DNA from: Lumnitzera littorea
Lineage: Eukaryota > Streptophyta > Magnoliopsida > Myrtales > Combretaceae
Direction: 5' to 3'
Assembly (NCBI GenBank): GCA_024138015.1
Contig: JAMXBB010000002.1
Location: 48,937,473 to 49,001,472, forward strand
DNA: 64,000 nt
Below, in pieces: positions 34,261 to 48,062 of the stretch. Within the stretch, counting starts at the first letter, position 1. Each line of letters begins with the position of its first letter. Below the pieces are notes generated by a model that made no database searches, was not told where the DNA came from, and was given only the letters and a program-made list of their open reading frames with translations. The translations under genes were made by a program, and so were the position numbers.

Positions 34261-36789
34261 ATGTACTTAACTTATAATAAAGCCTAAATATAATTCCATT
34301 TTCTTTTTCAATACTTCTCTATTTTCTTCCTAATTACATTATATATTATAATCCATTCAATAGTATTCATGCCACGACCACTCTTGAATGACTATAAAAA
34401 TAATTTTATGAATTCTAATAAGACTAGAAAAACGTCCCCCAATCGTGTCTGTTAATGATCATTTACCATGTGACAGGGACTGATATCAGTTTGTCATATG
34501 TTTATTTTGTTAATAAAAGAAAATGACGTCAAAAAAATTAAACCTGATGGCAATTGCGAGAACTTTTTCCAATCACTTTGGAAAGGTGGGAGGCTCAAAC
34601 AAATAAGTTAATAATTCAAAAATAGCAAAAAGTAAACGACTTCCATATATAAGTCAAAAGGCGATTGACTCACATAGAAAATAGATAAATGAGGAGGACC
34701 ATTTTGTTAGAGTTTATATATATTGTCGATATATAATTTTAATAGCTCTTTAAGAGACACTTTCAAAAGCGACCAAATTTTTTTAAGACCATATAATCCA
34801 TACTATATAATTCTCTTAAAAACTCAAATGTTTGGCAAAAAATCCGATTAACATTTTTATTAAATTATTAAAATTTAAACATAAATAAAGTTGCAATATA
34901 AAAAATGAAAAACTTGTAATTTCCCTATCTAATGTGCTTCACATCATGCTATATGGTTAAACAAGTTTAATAATATTGATAGCGATTCCCTCAGTTTTAA
35001 ACTACCGTGTCCATCCCTAATCGTAATGGTAGCTAATCATCATGTAAAGTGTAATCGAAAAAGGAAAAAAATAATTCCAATGAAAAAAGAAAGAAAGAAA
35101 TTAGTTCCACATATTCAATTAACATTCCCATTACTGGAAGCAATAATTATCTTTAATAGCCAACGATGATATACGCAAGGACTCCATCGATTCCACTACT
35201 CCAAGTTGCCTCTATTGCAGTTTCTGCTAGTTTTGTGTAACATTCTCTCTCCTATAACTCCTTAGTTGGCAATCCAATGGGACTCAAGGCTTCAATGTCA
35301 TGATAGAAGAGATCTTTTCCTAATATGTTGAAACTCGCCACTTGATTGTAACAATCTATAACAACATGATATATTTTAGAGCCAATCATCTCCAGAATTA
35401 CACGGAACTAGCATCTTGAAAACTACAAGTTTTATAGACATTCTTTCTTTTGGATACCTTTATGTCTTGGCTCTGGCACATATCTCGTAATGTAAAGTTT
35501 CTACCACTTACAAATTAAGCCGAGCCAAACAATATCATGACAATTGGAACGCTTTGGACTCGAAAACACTATAGCCTGCCACATGCTAATACTAGGCATT
35601 GACATGTGAAGACTCAAAACCTATCTAGAGACTACAATTAATAAACAAAGCCACATATTACCTGTATTAAACAATTTGCTGTTAGAAGCAATGCCTGCAA
35701 TTCCTCTAAGTCTCCCTTATAATCAATCAACATATACATCATCGACTAAGTGGAGTCTATCATGCTCCTATGGATCACAACAATCCAATAATAATACTAA
35801 AATTGCAACATAACTAATGTAACTATCAAGGGGCCCATTCCCCAATACATTATACATCAATCCACACTGAGCTAGATGAATCCCCACCCATCTACTCCTC
35901 ATAGCATCCATAATCCAAGTCATTCTCTAGGTCATAACCTAGGTCATCATAATGATTTACATCATCTGAAGTTCTTGCATTTAAAAACAGAAATCCTCAA
36001 AGGGTAAGTGAAATGCCCAATATAAGGTATACCTCAATCATTCACATACATATGTAAACATGTAGCAGAAAGCATCCATTTATGATCTTTCAATTTAAGT
36101 CCAATAGTTGGCATAATTTGTCATCTCAAAACTGAGGCAACTCATGTCTCTTAATCCCAAACATAGCATATAATACTTATATGTGTGGCATTAGATACTC
36201 TTCAATAACTTAGAGTCCGATTCAATAACGTAAACTTACTTATATCCTTTCAGTATGCAACTCCACTCGGAACAACACCACATACCAATCAATAGGATGC
36301 TATCTTAAGATCACTAGTATTCTCTATCCCTTAGGCCCTGTTACACACTTACATAACACATTACATTATGTCGGATATGATAGTTTATTGGATTCTAATC
36401 CTATACAAGCACAATAAGCAAATAAGGTATCCTTGTACTTGGATTATTTAGTTTGAATAATTCTCGATAAACTCACATTCCTAACCAAAGAAATATCATT
36501 ACTTGTTATTAGAATTTATTCTAGGCTGAGCAAATTATTTTAAAGTTATCTTCAAACTGTTCTAATATCAACTAATGGTTTGGCACTAATCAATAGTATA
36601 AGTTGGTTCAATCTTAAGTATAATGAAGTTTGGAGAAAGAAAGTTGGAGCACATAGTTATTTTCAAGTTTGACTAAGAGTTCAAAATGATAGTGCTTGAA
36701 TGATGTTATTTCTACCATTCAAACAGTGAAATAAGGCAAGATGAGAACATTATATTCTTGACTAAGTTGGAATTAATAGGCAGGCCTTC
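34261..36789. other. non-coding DNA, probably decayed transposon, no gene
   Basis: Less AT-rich between 35150 and 36500 than its surroundings, with no open frame of note. It may include the upstream part of the 5' LTR of the next element, but it does not align with 42897-43540. No function is called. Confidence 0.5.
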
Positions 36790-37676
36790 GTAAAACTTTA
36801 ATGCTCGTGTAGTTTAGAGGGTAGCTCAAAAGCTTCGCCAGTTAAATATTTCAAGGGACCGTAGTTTAAAGTCAAGTCTTGGGTTAAGCGTATTCTCCAT
36901 TACACAGGCCTTGGTTTGGTTTCGATTCACAAAGTATGAGGCGTTAAACTTCTCAACCTGAATTAGAACGAGTACAATTTCTCGGATCTCATGATGAACT
37001 AGATAACGTCATGCAATGGCACTTACTTGTATATACGTAGCATCTAATAAAACTTGTTTGAAAACCTTGGTTGTTTTGTGTCAGATATGTGCTATTGTCT
37101 CCATCCCACTTATTAAGCAAGCTGTTGCTCATTTCCCTATAGCTGTTTTGCAAGTTCCCTAATAAATACACTAATATTACTCCAAGTTCTAAAAGATTAG
37201 AGAATGGGGTCAGGGAGTGAGATTTAAGACTAATGAGCCGAATTCTTATTTATTTGTCGATTTTATTAACTTACAAGGAAACTAATAAAGGTCTCAATTG
37301 GTGACCCTCTAGTTTTTAACTATGTATATTGCTACTATGCTATGTAAACTTTTATAAATCCTTTACCAATCGCTTTATTTTCTTATATTAATTTAATTCT
37401 TGGAACTTTTAGTTATTATTGAGATTTTATACTCCATATGATTTATAAAGTTCAATTTTCTTGATCATTTAAGCCACAAATTTATTTTCAGAAGCTGTTT
37501 TGAAAGCTACACTATAGGTTTATATCTATTAGACTTAGAATTGGATGGCTCAAAGTGGTGAAGTGGTAAACATCTTGTGTAAGCTATACCTACATTAGCG
37601 GCTAAAGTAACTAACTTATAGCTTAGGTTGGTTTATATAGCGGGGCTATTACGACTTGCTAGTTTAGGGCATGACA
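36790..37676 (+). mobile_element. 5' LTR (recognisable 3' part) of a LARD-like element
   Basis: Aligns with 43540-45041 over its length. Shared landmarks include GCAATGGCACTT, ATTGCTACTATGCTATGT and ATGATTTATAAAG. It ends GGGCATGACA at 37676 and is followed by a primer site. The 3' LTR carries roughly 600 bp more in its middle (about 43610-44250). The true 5' border of this LTR was not found. Confidence 0.75.
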
Positions 37677-40600
37677 GTTTTGGGCAGTATTAGAGCATGG
37701 TTCCTAACAATTTGTTTAAAGCGCAACTCATCTAAACTAACTTTAGGAATAACTAAAATAAATTAGAACAATTTAAGAACATTGAGAGTGGGGAATAAGT
37801 AGGTAGTAAAAGATTTAGACTATAAGTTTATATCTAACATAATTATAATAAGAGAAATGTAGGAAGCATAATTAAAAGAAAAAAATCCTCAGTAATAAAA
37901 GATGGATAATTGTTATAAAATTTATTTATTAAATGTTAAAGAAATACGTATTATATGTTGACTGAATATCGAGTAATTAGAGAAGGAATGGTTTATTAGA
38001 GCTAGAGGGTAACTTCTAAGGGTATTGTTAGGAGTGATCAATATGGTAATGTTTTGTGTGGTAAGAGAATGCTTGGTAAATTTTAATTAGTAAAGGTAGA
38101 TTTAATTTTCATAAGTATACCATGTATTTGGATAGTAAACTATAAGTTTAGATAATTAATTATTGTGTTCTTATTTATGACAATGTAAAGATTGGTAAGT
38201 TGTTAAGATCCACGGAGTTGAGTCTGATAGTAATTTACTTCTTGTATTAATGTAACACTTGTTGAATTGAACAGCCTTTAGGGGAAAACTGGTGGCGATT
38301 GATGAAAAGTATATTAAAAGAGATTATAATAAGAGTAAAGTGCAATTGAAACTTGGAATGTTATTGTGGTAAAATTGTGGGGTGTAGATTAGTTAAGTTC
38401 ATGATAGTAAGTAGAGCATGACTAGACTAAGAGGGTATTGTAGAATCTGATTCATAGGATTGAGCAGAGGATTAAGGTAAACTTGAAGGCTAACTCGTGT
38501 GGAGTAATAAGGCTAATTGGAGGATGTTTTATACTCTGGGTGATATCATAAATACATATCGCAAAATTTATCTTATAGTTGATAGATGAATGAAAGATAC
38601 TGGAAAAGAGAGTTAGAGTTTATATTACAAATACAACTTTAGAGCAAGGATATCGGTAGGTTAAGAAAGTTGTCTTTATAATAACTACAGTGTTACATTT
38701 TAAGTGACTGTAGAGTAGGGAAAGAACTATCTCCATAGTTGTACTTAGGTTTTCATGAAAGTACTTTATATTCATAGGGATTTTGTCATGGTATTATTAG
38801 ATATCTGCTTGTGAAGGGAAAGTAGATATAAAGGTTTCTTCAATCTAATAACTAATCCCCAATCGAAATTTAGGGAAAAACCTGCCCTATAAGCTGAAGG
38901 AACTTTAAGAGATATATGATAGGAACCTGAATGAGAACTTGAAGAAGATTATGACCCTAATTTAGATGCTGCAACAACTAAGGATAAGACAAAGATGATT
39001 GAATGGATAAGCAAATCAAGAAGTATAAAAATATGAAAGGAAACATAATTCCTGATCAAACTTTAGGAGAAGATTTTCATTAAAGCTTAAGTAGAGAGTC
39101 ATGTAAGAATCAACGAAGCAAATAAAGAGAAAGGACTTAGTGTAGAGAATGATTATGATAATAATAGATTGTGTGCAGTTGCAAGTATTCTAAAATTGTA
39201 AAATATGTGGTGAATAAGTGTAGATTCTGAATTAAAATGTTCAAGGTAAAGGAAAAGGAGTACGGAATTGATTTCTACGAAATGTTGTGATGTTTTTTAA
39301 GGACTTGCTAGTTTGTAAGTCAGGAATTTGTAAGATAATATATATATTTTAGGGAGTTGGGGGGGGGGGGGGGGGGGGCGCGGGTTAGGGGGTTGCTCCT
39401 TTAATAGTGAAATGGACTGAAACTGAAATACTCTTGACTTGCTTAAATTGTGATTTATAAAATAAACTCCTACTGTTTTGAGGTATTTGGTAACCTTTGA
39501 TGGGATTCAATTGTTTTAGTATTATAAATATAAAACTGTAAATAGTTGACCAAAATAGTATTTGCAAGCAACGTACTTAGGGGAGTGAACATGTGATATT
39601 TTAATTTGTATGGAAGGTTATGTGTAATTCTTTTTTGTGTAAAGCACATTCCTAATGTGATTTTTTCTACGATATAAAGCTAAGTTTTGATGTAAATTTG
39701 TTTTTGATGTAAAGAGAAAATTCTAATGTATACTCTTAGGTTATAGAATTGAAATCTAAAAGCTATGAAAATAAGAAGTGTATGATCTTGAATGACATCA
39801 AATGGACTTCGAGTTTCAAATGCCTATAGAGATTAACTTAAGCTTGTCAACTATCTAAAATAAGTATTTAAATATGATCCATGCCAGGTAACCTTTTGCT
39901 CTTACCTTTTATTTATAAGAAATTATGAAATTGTAAGATTGAAAGTAATGCTATATTATAGGAGTAAATACAAGTAACATGATCTATATATAAGTATTGA
40001 TCTATTACTATTTCTTACAAGTAAAGCTTGGGATATCACAGGAGATATTTATCTATCATTATGAATATATAGGATGTGATTAGTATAATGATTTATGAAT
40101 GTTAAAGCATTAATAGAAGATATATTATTAAAGACTGCATGACTTTGATTCAATAGGGAGTAATCACTCAAAGAATAGTTCAAAGACTTAAATTTTATAT
40201 TGAGCTATAATGTTAAATACACGAGTAAGTGATACGGAGGAGATATCTCATCAATATTACTTGTATAAGAAGACATACTAATCAAAGATATTATGTAGAT
40301 ATTAGGAGAAATGATTGGGTTATACATGGTGGAACTTTTATTAGCAAAACGGGAGAGTCTTACTCAAAGGAATTAATTGGCATTAAATTGTGTACCACTT
40401 GTGAATCATATGTGATGGAATATAGGGTAAACTATCATATTCGAAAAAGAGATATTGATGAAGTAGTTAAGAACTTGGGAAAATTATTGGAGAATGTAAA
40501 CTCATTTTTAAGTACTTTTATACTTAAGGAATGACTAAGCGTTAACCCTTATAACCTTAAGAATCATAGATATACTACAAGTTGGATAATGGAAAAGGGA

Positions 40601-42896
40601 AGTAAATACCCTAGTGATAAGGATGTTACTATAACATTTATTGATTGGAGAGAACGTCTTGAGAAGAACAAAATAAACAGTAACACCAAGTGATTTGATT
40701 TTAGGAGATCGTTGACCCTTTTGAATTGTTGAGGTAACTCAATACTTAGGATGAAACGGGACAAGCTAACTTAAATCAAAGATTGAATATCCTAAATTAA
40801 GCTAAAACAAAGATGTTTAAGATTCGTGGCAATGGACGAAGATGTACCTAACTTTAACTAAAAGATGGAAGTTAGATCATAATAAGACATAAGAAGAAAG
40901 AATTTTGAAAGATTAATAGTGTGATAAACTTATGAGATAAGCTTGAGGAAGATATTATTAGGGTAGCATGAAGAATGACATAGGAAGTGATAGAAGTGAA
41001 TGGCTAAAGACCAAAATAGATACCAAAGATAAACTCTCTTCGGTTTAGGTTTAAGATGTGAACTTATCTAGAAAAGTAAATAATATGTGTTCTAAATTAG
41101 GACAGAGAAAGGCTCCTTATCATAAGGTTTACATTTATCACACCTTGTGAACAAATAGAAATAGTAATATATGTACTGCAAATATATAAGATGTTTATGG
41201 AAGTTAATATAGTTGGAACTAAGGAGTAAAAGGTAGCGTTAAGTTATGACTAAAGGCTTAGATCAATCTGATTATGAGAAAGGGATAAGTTAGAGTGAAG
41301 GGAAATTTATATGAAAGGAAACTCTATTAAGGAGATAGATTGAAGAAATAACTCAAAACTTAATAAATCAAGTAAATAATTAAACAAAAAATTGTGAGAG
41401 TTAAAATTTGGAAGTAAGACGAAGAGGATTTTGATGAACCTATAGGGGTAAGATCAAGCAAACGATGAATTGAATTAAGTTTCAGGATATTGAAGTAGGA
41501 AGATGATAAAAGAATGTTATAGAGAATACATGTGTAAGAATGTTTAAAGTAAATTAATATAATGCACGAAGATAAAAGAGTAGTACTTTTGGTGCAATAA
41601 GGATAAACTGTAGAATGATTAGTAAAGTTGTATACTACATGCTAATCACAAAATTGAAGAGAAGATAAATGGATATACTGGATTAGAAGGTAATGGTTGT
41701 AAATGTGTCATTAGGTACATATGAATAAGCAAGAAGAGGATGGCAAATATGTGATTCTTATCTTTCTCTTAATAAATCCTTTATTTGCTATAAGTCTTGT
41801 GTCATTTTTAGGAACCATTTTTCCTCGAGTTAAGTTACACTGTTGTGTTAATCACAAAGTCAGAAACTAGTCAATGTCCTTGTCATTCTAGAATTATGTT
41901 AGTCTTGTCAATTAAATTGAATTTGTCTATCAAGTTAGTCTTTATTCCATTCAAGTACAAGCTTGTAAAAGGTTTAAGATTTGCCAACCTTAACTTTGCA
42001 ATTGTATGTGCTAATGTATGAAATACTAAGCTCTTGACTGTGAAGATAGTATGGACTTAAGGAGGAATCCAACTAAAGTGATAATGGTAAGGAAGCATTC
42101 CCTCAACGTACTGGAAAATCGGATTAGAAATTAATAAGTTATGATAAGGAGTAAAGATAAGAGATAAGATATATACTAATGATCAGAGTTGAGGTAGAGG
42201 ACATAGAGGTGAAATTTTGTCTATATTAAGGATCAAGAGTTAAATCGAAATTGTTATACTCAAGTACTTAAGACTTGAAAGACTAGGAATTTAGTTCAAA
42301 TGTACCTACCCAAAATTAAGGGAATGCATTACATCATAGTCTAATTCAGAAGGTACAAATGATGAAGAATTTATTAAGGAATGAAGTGAAAGCTTATGGA
42401 TCTATCAATGTGAAGATGATTTATGTAACAATAATAGATTCGTAATACCTTTATAACTTATACGAAAGCAGAAAGACATTAAAAAAATGGTGGCCATCAA
42501 CAATGTAAAATCAGTATCAGAGATGTCTTGCAAAGAGCGCTATAGGAAAATTTCACTAGGAAAAGGTGCAAACTTATTCTACCAAAAGATAAAAGGTTGA
42601 ATATAGTATGTTGACTTACATTACCCATGAGCTTAGTAAGATATCATAAAACATCTCTTATATAAAAAATAAGTAAATTTAGGAGAAGTTGAAAGGAATT
42701 ATTGGGGGTTAAGAGAGTAGATTTTCAGTATAATAACAAAAGAGAAATGGTACCATTATTCTTTTAGTAATTAGGTTAATGATACTTTTATTTTGATGGA
42801 TGACGGTTTATGATATTGGAAGATTATAAGATTTGTAATAAATGTGATTGATCATTGAAGTTTCAAAGACAAAATTTTTTCAAAGGGTAGTGAAAA
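37677..42896 (+). mobile_element. internal region of a LARD-like element, no protein recognised
   Basis: About 5.2 kb between matched LTRs. Open frames are at most about 100 codons (40229-40534) and contain none of the gag, protease, RT, RNase H or integrase motifs. Composition is purine-rich on the plus strand. A run of 20 G lies at 39359-39378. By layout it is a large non-autonomous LTR derivative (LARD-like). A severely decayed autonomous element is the alternative. Confidence 0.6.
37681..37704 (+). other. primer-binding site, initiator tRNA-Met type, degenerate
   Basis: TGGGCAGTATTAGAGCATGG, starting 4 bp after the LTR end, resembles the plant TGGTATCAGAGC tRNA-iMet primer site with a small insertion. 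Its position right after the LTR supports the border at 37676. Confidence 0.6.
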
Positions 42897-45041
42897 TGTA
42901 AGACCTAGAATTTTTTACGGTTGCTTTGAGTAGGTAATTTAAGGTGTCGGGGAAATTAACCTGATTGACCTAAGGATTTATGAGTGAGCTTAAGATACTA
43001 ATTGAAGAGACCTTATAAACTCGGATTTCAAAAATAAAATAGAATGATCATAATCTAGCTTAAATAGTGTAATTTTATTATAATATCTAATATTTATTGA
43101 AATTGCATATAATAGCCCTATTAGTTTATAAATTATTAGAGATAAATTATATATATATAATAAAATTATTATATGACATATAATAATATATATATAATAT
43201 GAGTGAATGGTTAAATAAGAGAATCTCATAGACTAAGTCAGATGAAATATTCTTAAGAACTTTAAAGTTATTGGCCTTACAGGAAAATTCAGAAGGTAAA
43301 TTCTTTAAAAGTATGAAGTTAACTAAACTTAGAATATAACTCAGAGGGTCCTCTATTAAGAATTTTAAATTTTAGTAGACACAACAACTCATTAGAAGGT
43401 AACTCAGAGAGAGAATTTAGGGTAATTATAGATATATAGACACTTAGAAGTTGTAGTAAAGGGTATTCATTGAAAAATTTTGGGTATTTACCAAACTCAA
43501 AGATTGATGAAGAGGTTGAATCTGCTGTGAACTTCAACGTTCATTTGGTTTAGAGGGTAACTTAGAAGCTTCTCCAGCTAAATACTTCAAGGGTATCTTG
43601 ACTCAAGGAATAACTCATAAGGTAACAAAGATAAAATAAACTTTTATCAGTATTCTAAACTTCCAATACTTAAAGCATGGGGTAATAAACTAACGACTAA
43701 TCAACTTAATTCTTATGTAGACAAGTAAATTAACAATATTTTATAATTTATATGCAGACTAAAGTATTAAATTAGGATGAATATTAAGGGATTACCAACA
43801 AGGACAAGTTAGCAAGCTTAGTTAGTGAGCAACTGAGTTTTAGGTAAGTAAGATCAGTGCTTCACCGCATTTTGAAGTATTGTTTAAGAATACTTGGAGA
43901 CTTAGTATATATCTTGCTTGTGATTGTAAGTTAATTGCTTGAGTTTTAGGTAAGTAAGATCAGTGCTTGAATATTGTTGTGCTATTTTGAGTGCTAGACT
44001 TATGTATTGATTGCTTCATGATAATGCTTGTTGAGGACTGTCTATAATTGCTTAACCACCTTAAAAGTAATTTAAAACAAACTCAGCTTAACTTCTAATC
44101 AAACATACATTGCAACTCATTAGGGGAAATGACTAAGATTCTTTGGCGAAACATGAACCCTTCAATGAGGATAGTTGAAATGGTCCTCTTCCCATCCTTA
44201 GTCGAACTAAGTGATAGTAGAGGAGGTTGCGGCAAGATTAAAGACTGTGGTCTAAAGTACATAAGGCTTAGTTTGGTTCTGATTTGCGAAGTGCGAGGCA
44301 TCAAACTCCTCAACTTAGATTAAAGGCAGCACAATTTCTTTGATCTTACGATGGATTAGATATTGTCGTGCAATGGCACTTGCTTATATATGTATAGCAT
44401 CTAATAAAACTTGCTTGAAAACCTTGGTTGCTTTGTATCGGGTATGTGCCTTTGTCTCTGTACTACTTATTGAGCAAGTTGTCACTCATTCTCCTATAGC
44501 TGTTTTGTAGGTTTCCCAGTAGACACACCAATATTACTCCAAGTTCCATAAGATTAGAGAACAGGGTTAGGGAGTGAGATTTAACAGCAATGGGTTGAAT
44601 TCTTATTTATTTGTTGGTTTTACTAACTTATAGGGAAACTAATAGGGTCTTCATTGGTGATCCTCTAGTTTTCAACTATGGATATTGCTACTATGCTATG
44701 TGAACTTGTGAATTTTTATAAATCCTGTACGAATCGCTTTATTTTCTTAAATCAATTTAATTCTTGAAAATTTTAGTTAAGATTGAGATTTTGTAATCCA
44801 TATGATTTATAAAGCTTGATTTTCTAGGTCATTTGAGCCACAAAATTATTTTCAAAAGCTATTTTGAAAAGTTACATCACAAGTTAATATCTATTAAACT
44901 CAGAATTAGATGGCTCAAAGCAGTGGAGTACTAAATGCCTTGTGTAAGTTATACCTACATTAGCAGCTAAAGTGGTGAGCTTTTAGTATAGGTTAATTTA
45001 TATGGCAAGGTTGTTATGACTCTCTGGTTTGGCGTGTAACA
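42897..45041 (+). mobile_element. 3' LTR of the LARD-like element
   Basis: Begins TGTAAGACCTAGAATTTT and ends GGCGTGTAACA (2145 bp). From about 43540 to the end it matches the 5' LTR. An internal direct repeat of about 29 bp (TGAGTTTTAGGTAAGTAAGA and following bases) starts at about 43834 and 43940. The next five bases, TTCAG, would be the target duplication, but no matching left copy could be tested because the 5' border is unclear. Confidence 0.7.
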
Positions 45042-45329
45042 TTCAGCAAGTTTTTACCCTTTGACTCGTACATAGAATCATATTTAAACTCCTAACTCCA
45101 ACTTCATTTCATTGTAAAACATCAAATACACCATGGTGACTCCACTTTCATAAATCATTTATAACCATTTGAGATCTATTATTCATCATCTATCGAACAT
45201 CAATCACTCGATTAGGGAACTTCCTTGTAATAAGGATTCTTTTTGTAAGTTGGTTTCCTTCTAAAACTACCATGTCAAAAAGACTTATAAACTGAACAAC
45301 TTGACTAAATACATATTCTTTACCACTTG
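45042..45329. other. short flank and target site of the Ogre/Tat element
   Basis: Non-coding. It ends with ACTTG (45325-45329), the left target duplication. The sequence continues at 60646 after the insertion. Confidence 0.7.
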
Positions 45330-47418
45330 TGTAGACACCTAATTTTTGCTCTTCCATAGTTTTATTTTTTTATTTTTACAAAAAAAGGGTCCTAATTTAA
45401 AAATAATAAACAAAAAATTAATAAAAGATAAAAATAATAAAAAAATTAACAAATAATGAAATAAAAAAAAAATAAGAAAAGGAAAAATTATAAAGATTTC
45501 GTAGATTTATAGGAAGGAATTTATATTAGGAATAATTAGTTTAATGTTAGTGTAAATTTTAGTTTAGTTAAAAATTTTAGTTTAGGGATTCAGATAGTTT
45601 AAATATAATTTAATTGTAATAAATGTTAAGAAACAGGTCAACGGCCTAACGGATAAGTAGCGGAGCGCTTGGGTGTATTTAGTTGGAGGTCACGGGTTCG
45701 AGTCTCAGCAGGCACCAATGTCTTTATTTTTCTATCTATGAGTTTAGTTAAATCAGATTTAAATTAAAATTGAATGTAATTTAATTAGCGAATTGAATAT
45801 AATATAATACGATACGATTTGGTTTAGACTTTATAAAAAACAACACACAAAGTCCAAAAAGGAAGATAGAAATCTCCAGCAATCTAATCTTAAAACATCC
45901 AAGTCCTTGTAATTCCCATTCGACTGCCAAAGCCAATGAAAATCCCAAGTCTCCAATTGCGAAACTAATCCGAAATCCGAAAAAAAATCCCGTTCGCCTA
46001 CTGACGCCAACGAAAATCCCAAGTCCAATTGCGAAGCTAATCCAAAATCCGGACAATTGCAAGCCACGTTTCGCGTGCTTAACGACATCCGAATAATCGC
46101 AATCTTCGCTGTTGGACATCAATTTAATCGCACATCCTCAATCTAACAGAAGCTCCGCAGCAGTAGCAGCAATCCACACACTATCGACAATCCCCACCCT
46201 CTGACGAATAGCAGCAGTCCACGATCGTTCCACACAGTAGCAGATCCTTCCACCCAGCACCAGATCCTTCCACGCATCGTTCCACATAGCAGTAGATTAG
46301 TAGCCCACTATGACAGGCACGACAACACGACGACGGCAATTGGTGAACGGTCAACCCCCTACTGATTTGAAAACGAACACGAGCACTCCCCTTATTACAC
46401 GATCAGGTGAGTTTCGTTAGTTAGATAGTTTCGTTAATTAGATAGTTAGTTTTTTTTATTTATTATTTATTATTTGATTATAATTATTATTGTTTTTATT
46501 ATCATGTTATTAGTTCCTTGTTTATTTAATATAGTATATGTATATGATTGCATTAGTTTAGGAAATCTTCAGCTATTTAATATTATACATACATTAGATT
46601 AGCTTCTATATTAGGTATATTCCCTGACATTGCTAATTCGCTTAGGAGGATAATTGTTAAATAGAAATAGTGTAGATGCATATTTATATATATATATATA
46701 TATACATATATACATTCGTCTAGGATTCCTTTAGAATTAGTTTTTTTTTAGAAATTCTCATATAGGAAATTATTTTTAGAAACAAAAATTAACAAAAGGA
46801 AAATTTTTTACAAAAAGATTATAGTGTTTTAAGGAGTCTTTTGATCACTTACAAGTTAAGGCCCTTTATTTATTTATTTATTTTTGAATAAACTAAATCA
46901 GTTAAACACGTAAACTTAGTCAGTTTTCAAAATTAAAATCAACCAACACACTAAAGTATTTTTTGGAAAGAATTACGATCGTCTGATCTCGGCTAGCGGA
47001 TATGTGGACACCTTCGGGGCGACGATAAAATATGTAGAAACTTAGGTTCTTTTTTCTCTTGATTTTTATTTAATTATTTTTAAATATTATAATTAGAAGA
47101 ATAATCCTAATTTCGGTAATAAATAGTAGTACTCGTTAGGGTTTAATAGGTTAGCCCCCGAACTTGGAACCCTCTGGTTCTTTATAAAATTGAAATCAAA
47201 GACCGGTAGCTAAATCGTAGCCAATCTACCCAATTGGTTACGGTTTCTTTTTCTTTTCCCGACTTCGCTCGGGTGGCGACTCCAAAAATTATTTTTAATA
47301 AAAAACCAGAATTTCTCAATTTTTTAGTCGAGGATTAATATTAAATGGGTTAGGGTTTAGTATTAATCAAGAAATGAGAAATCAATTTTAAACAAAAACT
47401 GAAAAATCAGACTCGACA
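45330..47418 (+). mobile_element. 5' LTR of the Ogre/Tat element
   Basis: 2089 bp. TATAAA at 45832-45837 is the likely promoter, with a C-rich transcribed part at about 46090-46330. A tRNA-like block is at 45640-45717. A strong splice-donor-like CAG/GTGAGT is at 46404-46412. The end ACTCGACA is followed by the primer site. It matches the 3' LTR closely, except between about 46620 and 46960. Confidence 0.9.
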
Positions 47419-47421
47419 GTT

Positions 47422-47438
47422 TGGCGACTCCACTGGGG
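47422..47438 (+). other. primer-binding site complementary to tRNA-Arg
   Basis: TGGCGACTCCACTGGGG lies 3 bp after the LTR end. It is complementary to the 3' end, with CCA, of a plant tRNA-Arg, which is the primer known for Ogre elements. It sets the start of minus-strand DNA synthesis. Confidence 0.9.
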
Positions 47439-48062
47439 ACAGCTAGAGGGCTAGCCATTAGAAGTTGCCGAAAATATGATTATTTTTCAAAAAATAAAAG
47501 ATAAAAAAACAAAATAAAAGAACTTAGGTACGTTATTTGATTTATTTGTTTATTTTATTTATTTTTTCTTTTTACTAACATTTCTTTGTTGTGGCAGTTT
47601 ATTTAAGAGGGAATTTTGAGGGGTTTTACTTTTATCTTTTATTTAGTTATTTTTATTTTATTTTATTTTCCTTTTTACATCATAAATGCATGTTAGACAC
47701 GGTCAGAACTAGGCCGTCTTAGGACCTTAGGAGGGGGAGCAATTGTGTAAGCTTCGGATGTTGTGGGGTAACCACCTTCTAAGGTCGATTAGGCTACCCC
47801 ACTCAAGTTCAAATGCGACTACAAAATTGTTGCTTTGAAAAAATGTAGTGGTTGTAGAACTTGAGGACTTTTAGAGCCCACCCTTTACATTACATGAAAA
47901 CTTTTTATAAAACCATAAGGACCTATGATGTGGTGAACCTACATTAATGAAAGCAGTTGTGAAGTTGTGGTTGTAATTGTAATATTTCCTTGTAAATAAT
48001 TTGTAAAAATTTTATGTAAAGTTTTGAATACATTATAATTGTAATTTTAATGTTGATTAGTC
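47439..48062 (+). other. 5' leader of the Ogre/Tat element
   Basis: About 620 bp of non-coding leader, with T-rich stretches, between the primer site and ORF1. No gene is present. Confidence 0.7.

Noticed and set aside
40229..40534. 101-codon ORF in the LARD-like interior
   Set aside because: No recognisable motif, atypical composition, isolated. Probably a chance frame. Not called as a gene.
45781..46122. Minus-strand ORFs of 85-113 codons inside the 5' LTR, repeated at 59088-59428
   Set aside because: Present in both LTRs only because the LTRs are repeats. The translations differ by frame and show no domain. They lie antisense to the likely LTR transcript start.
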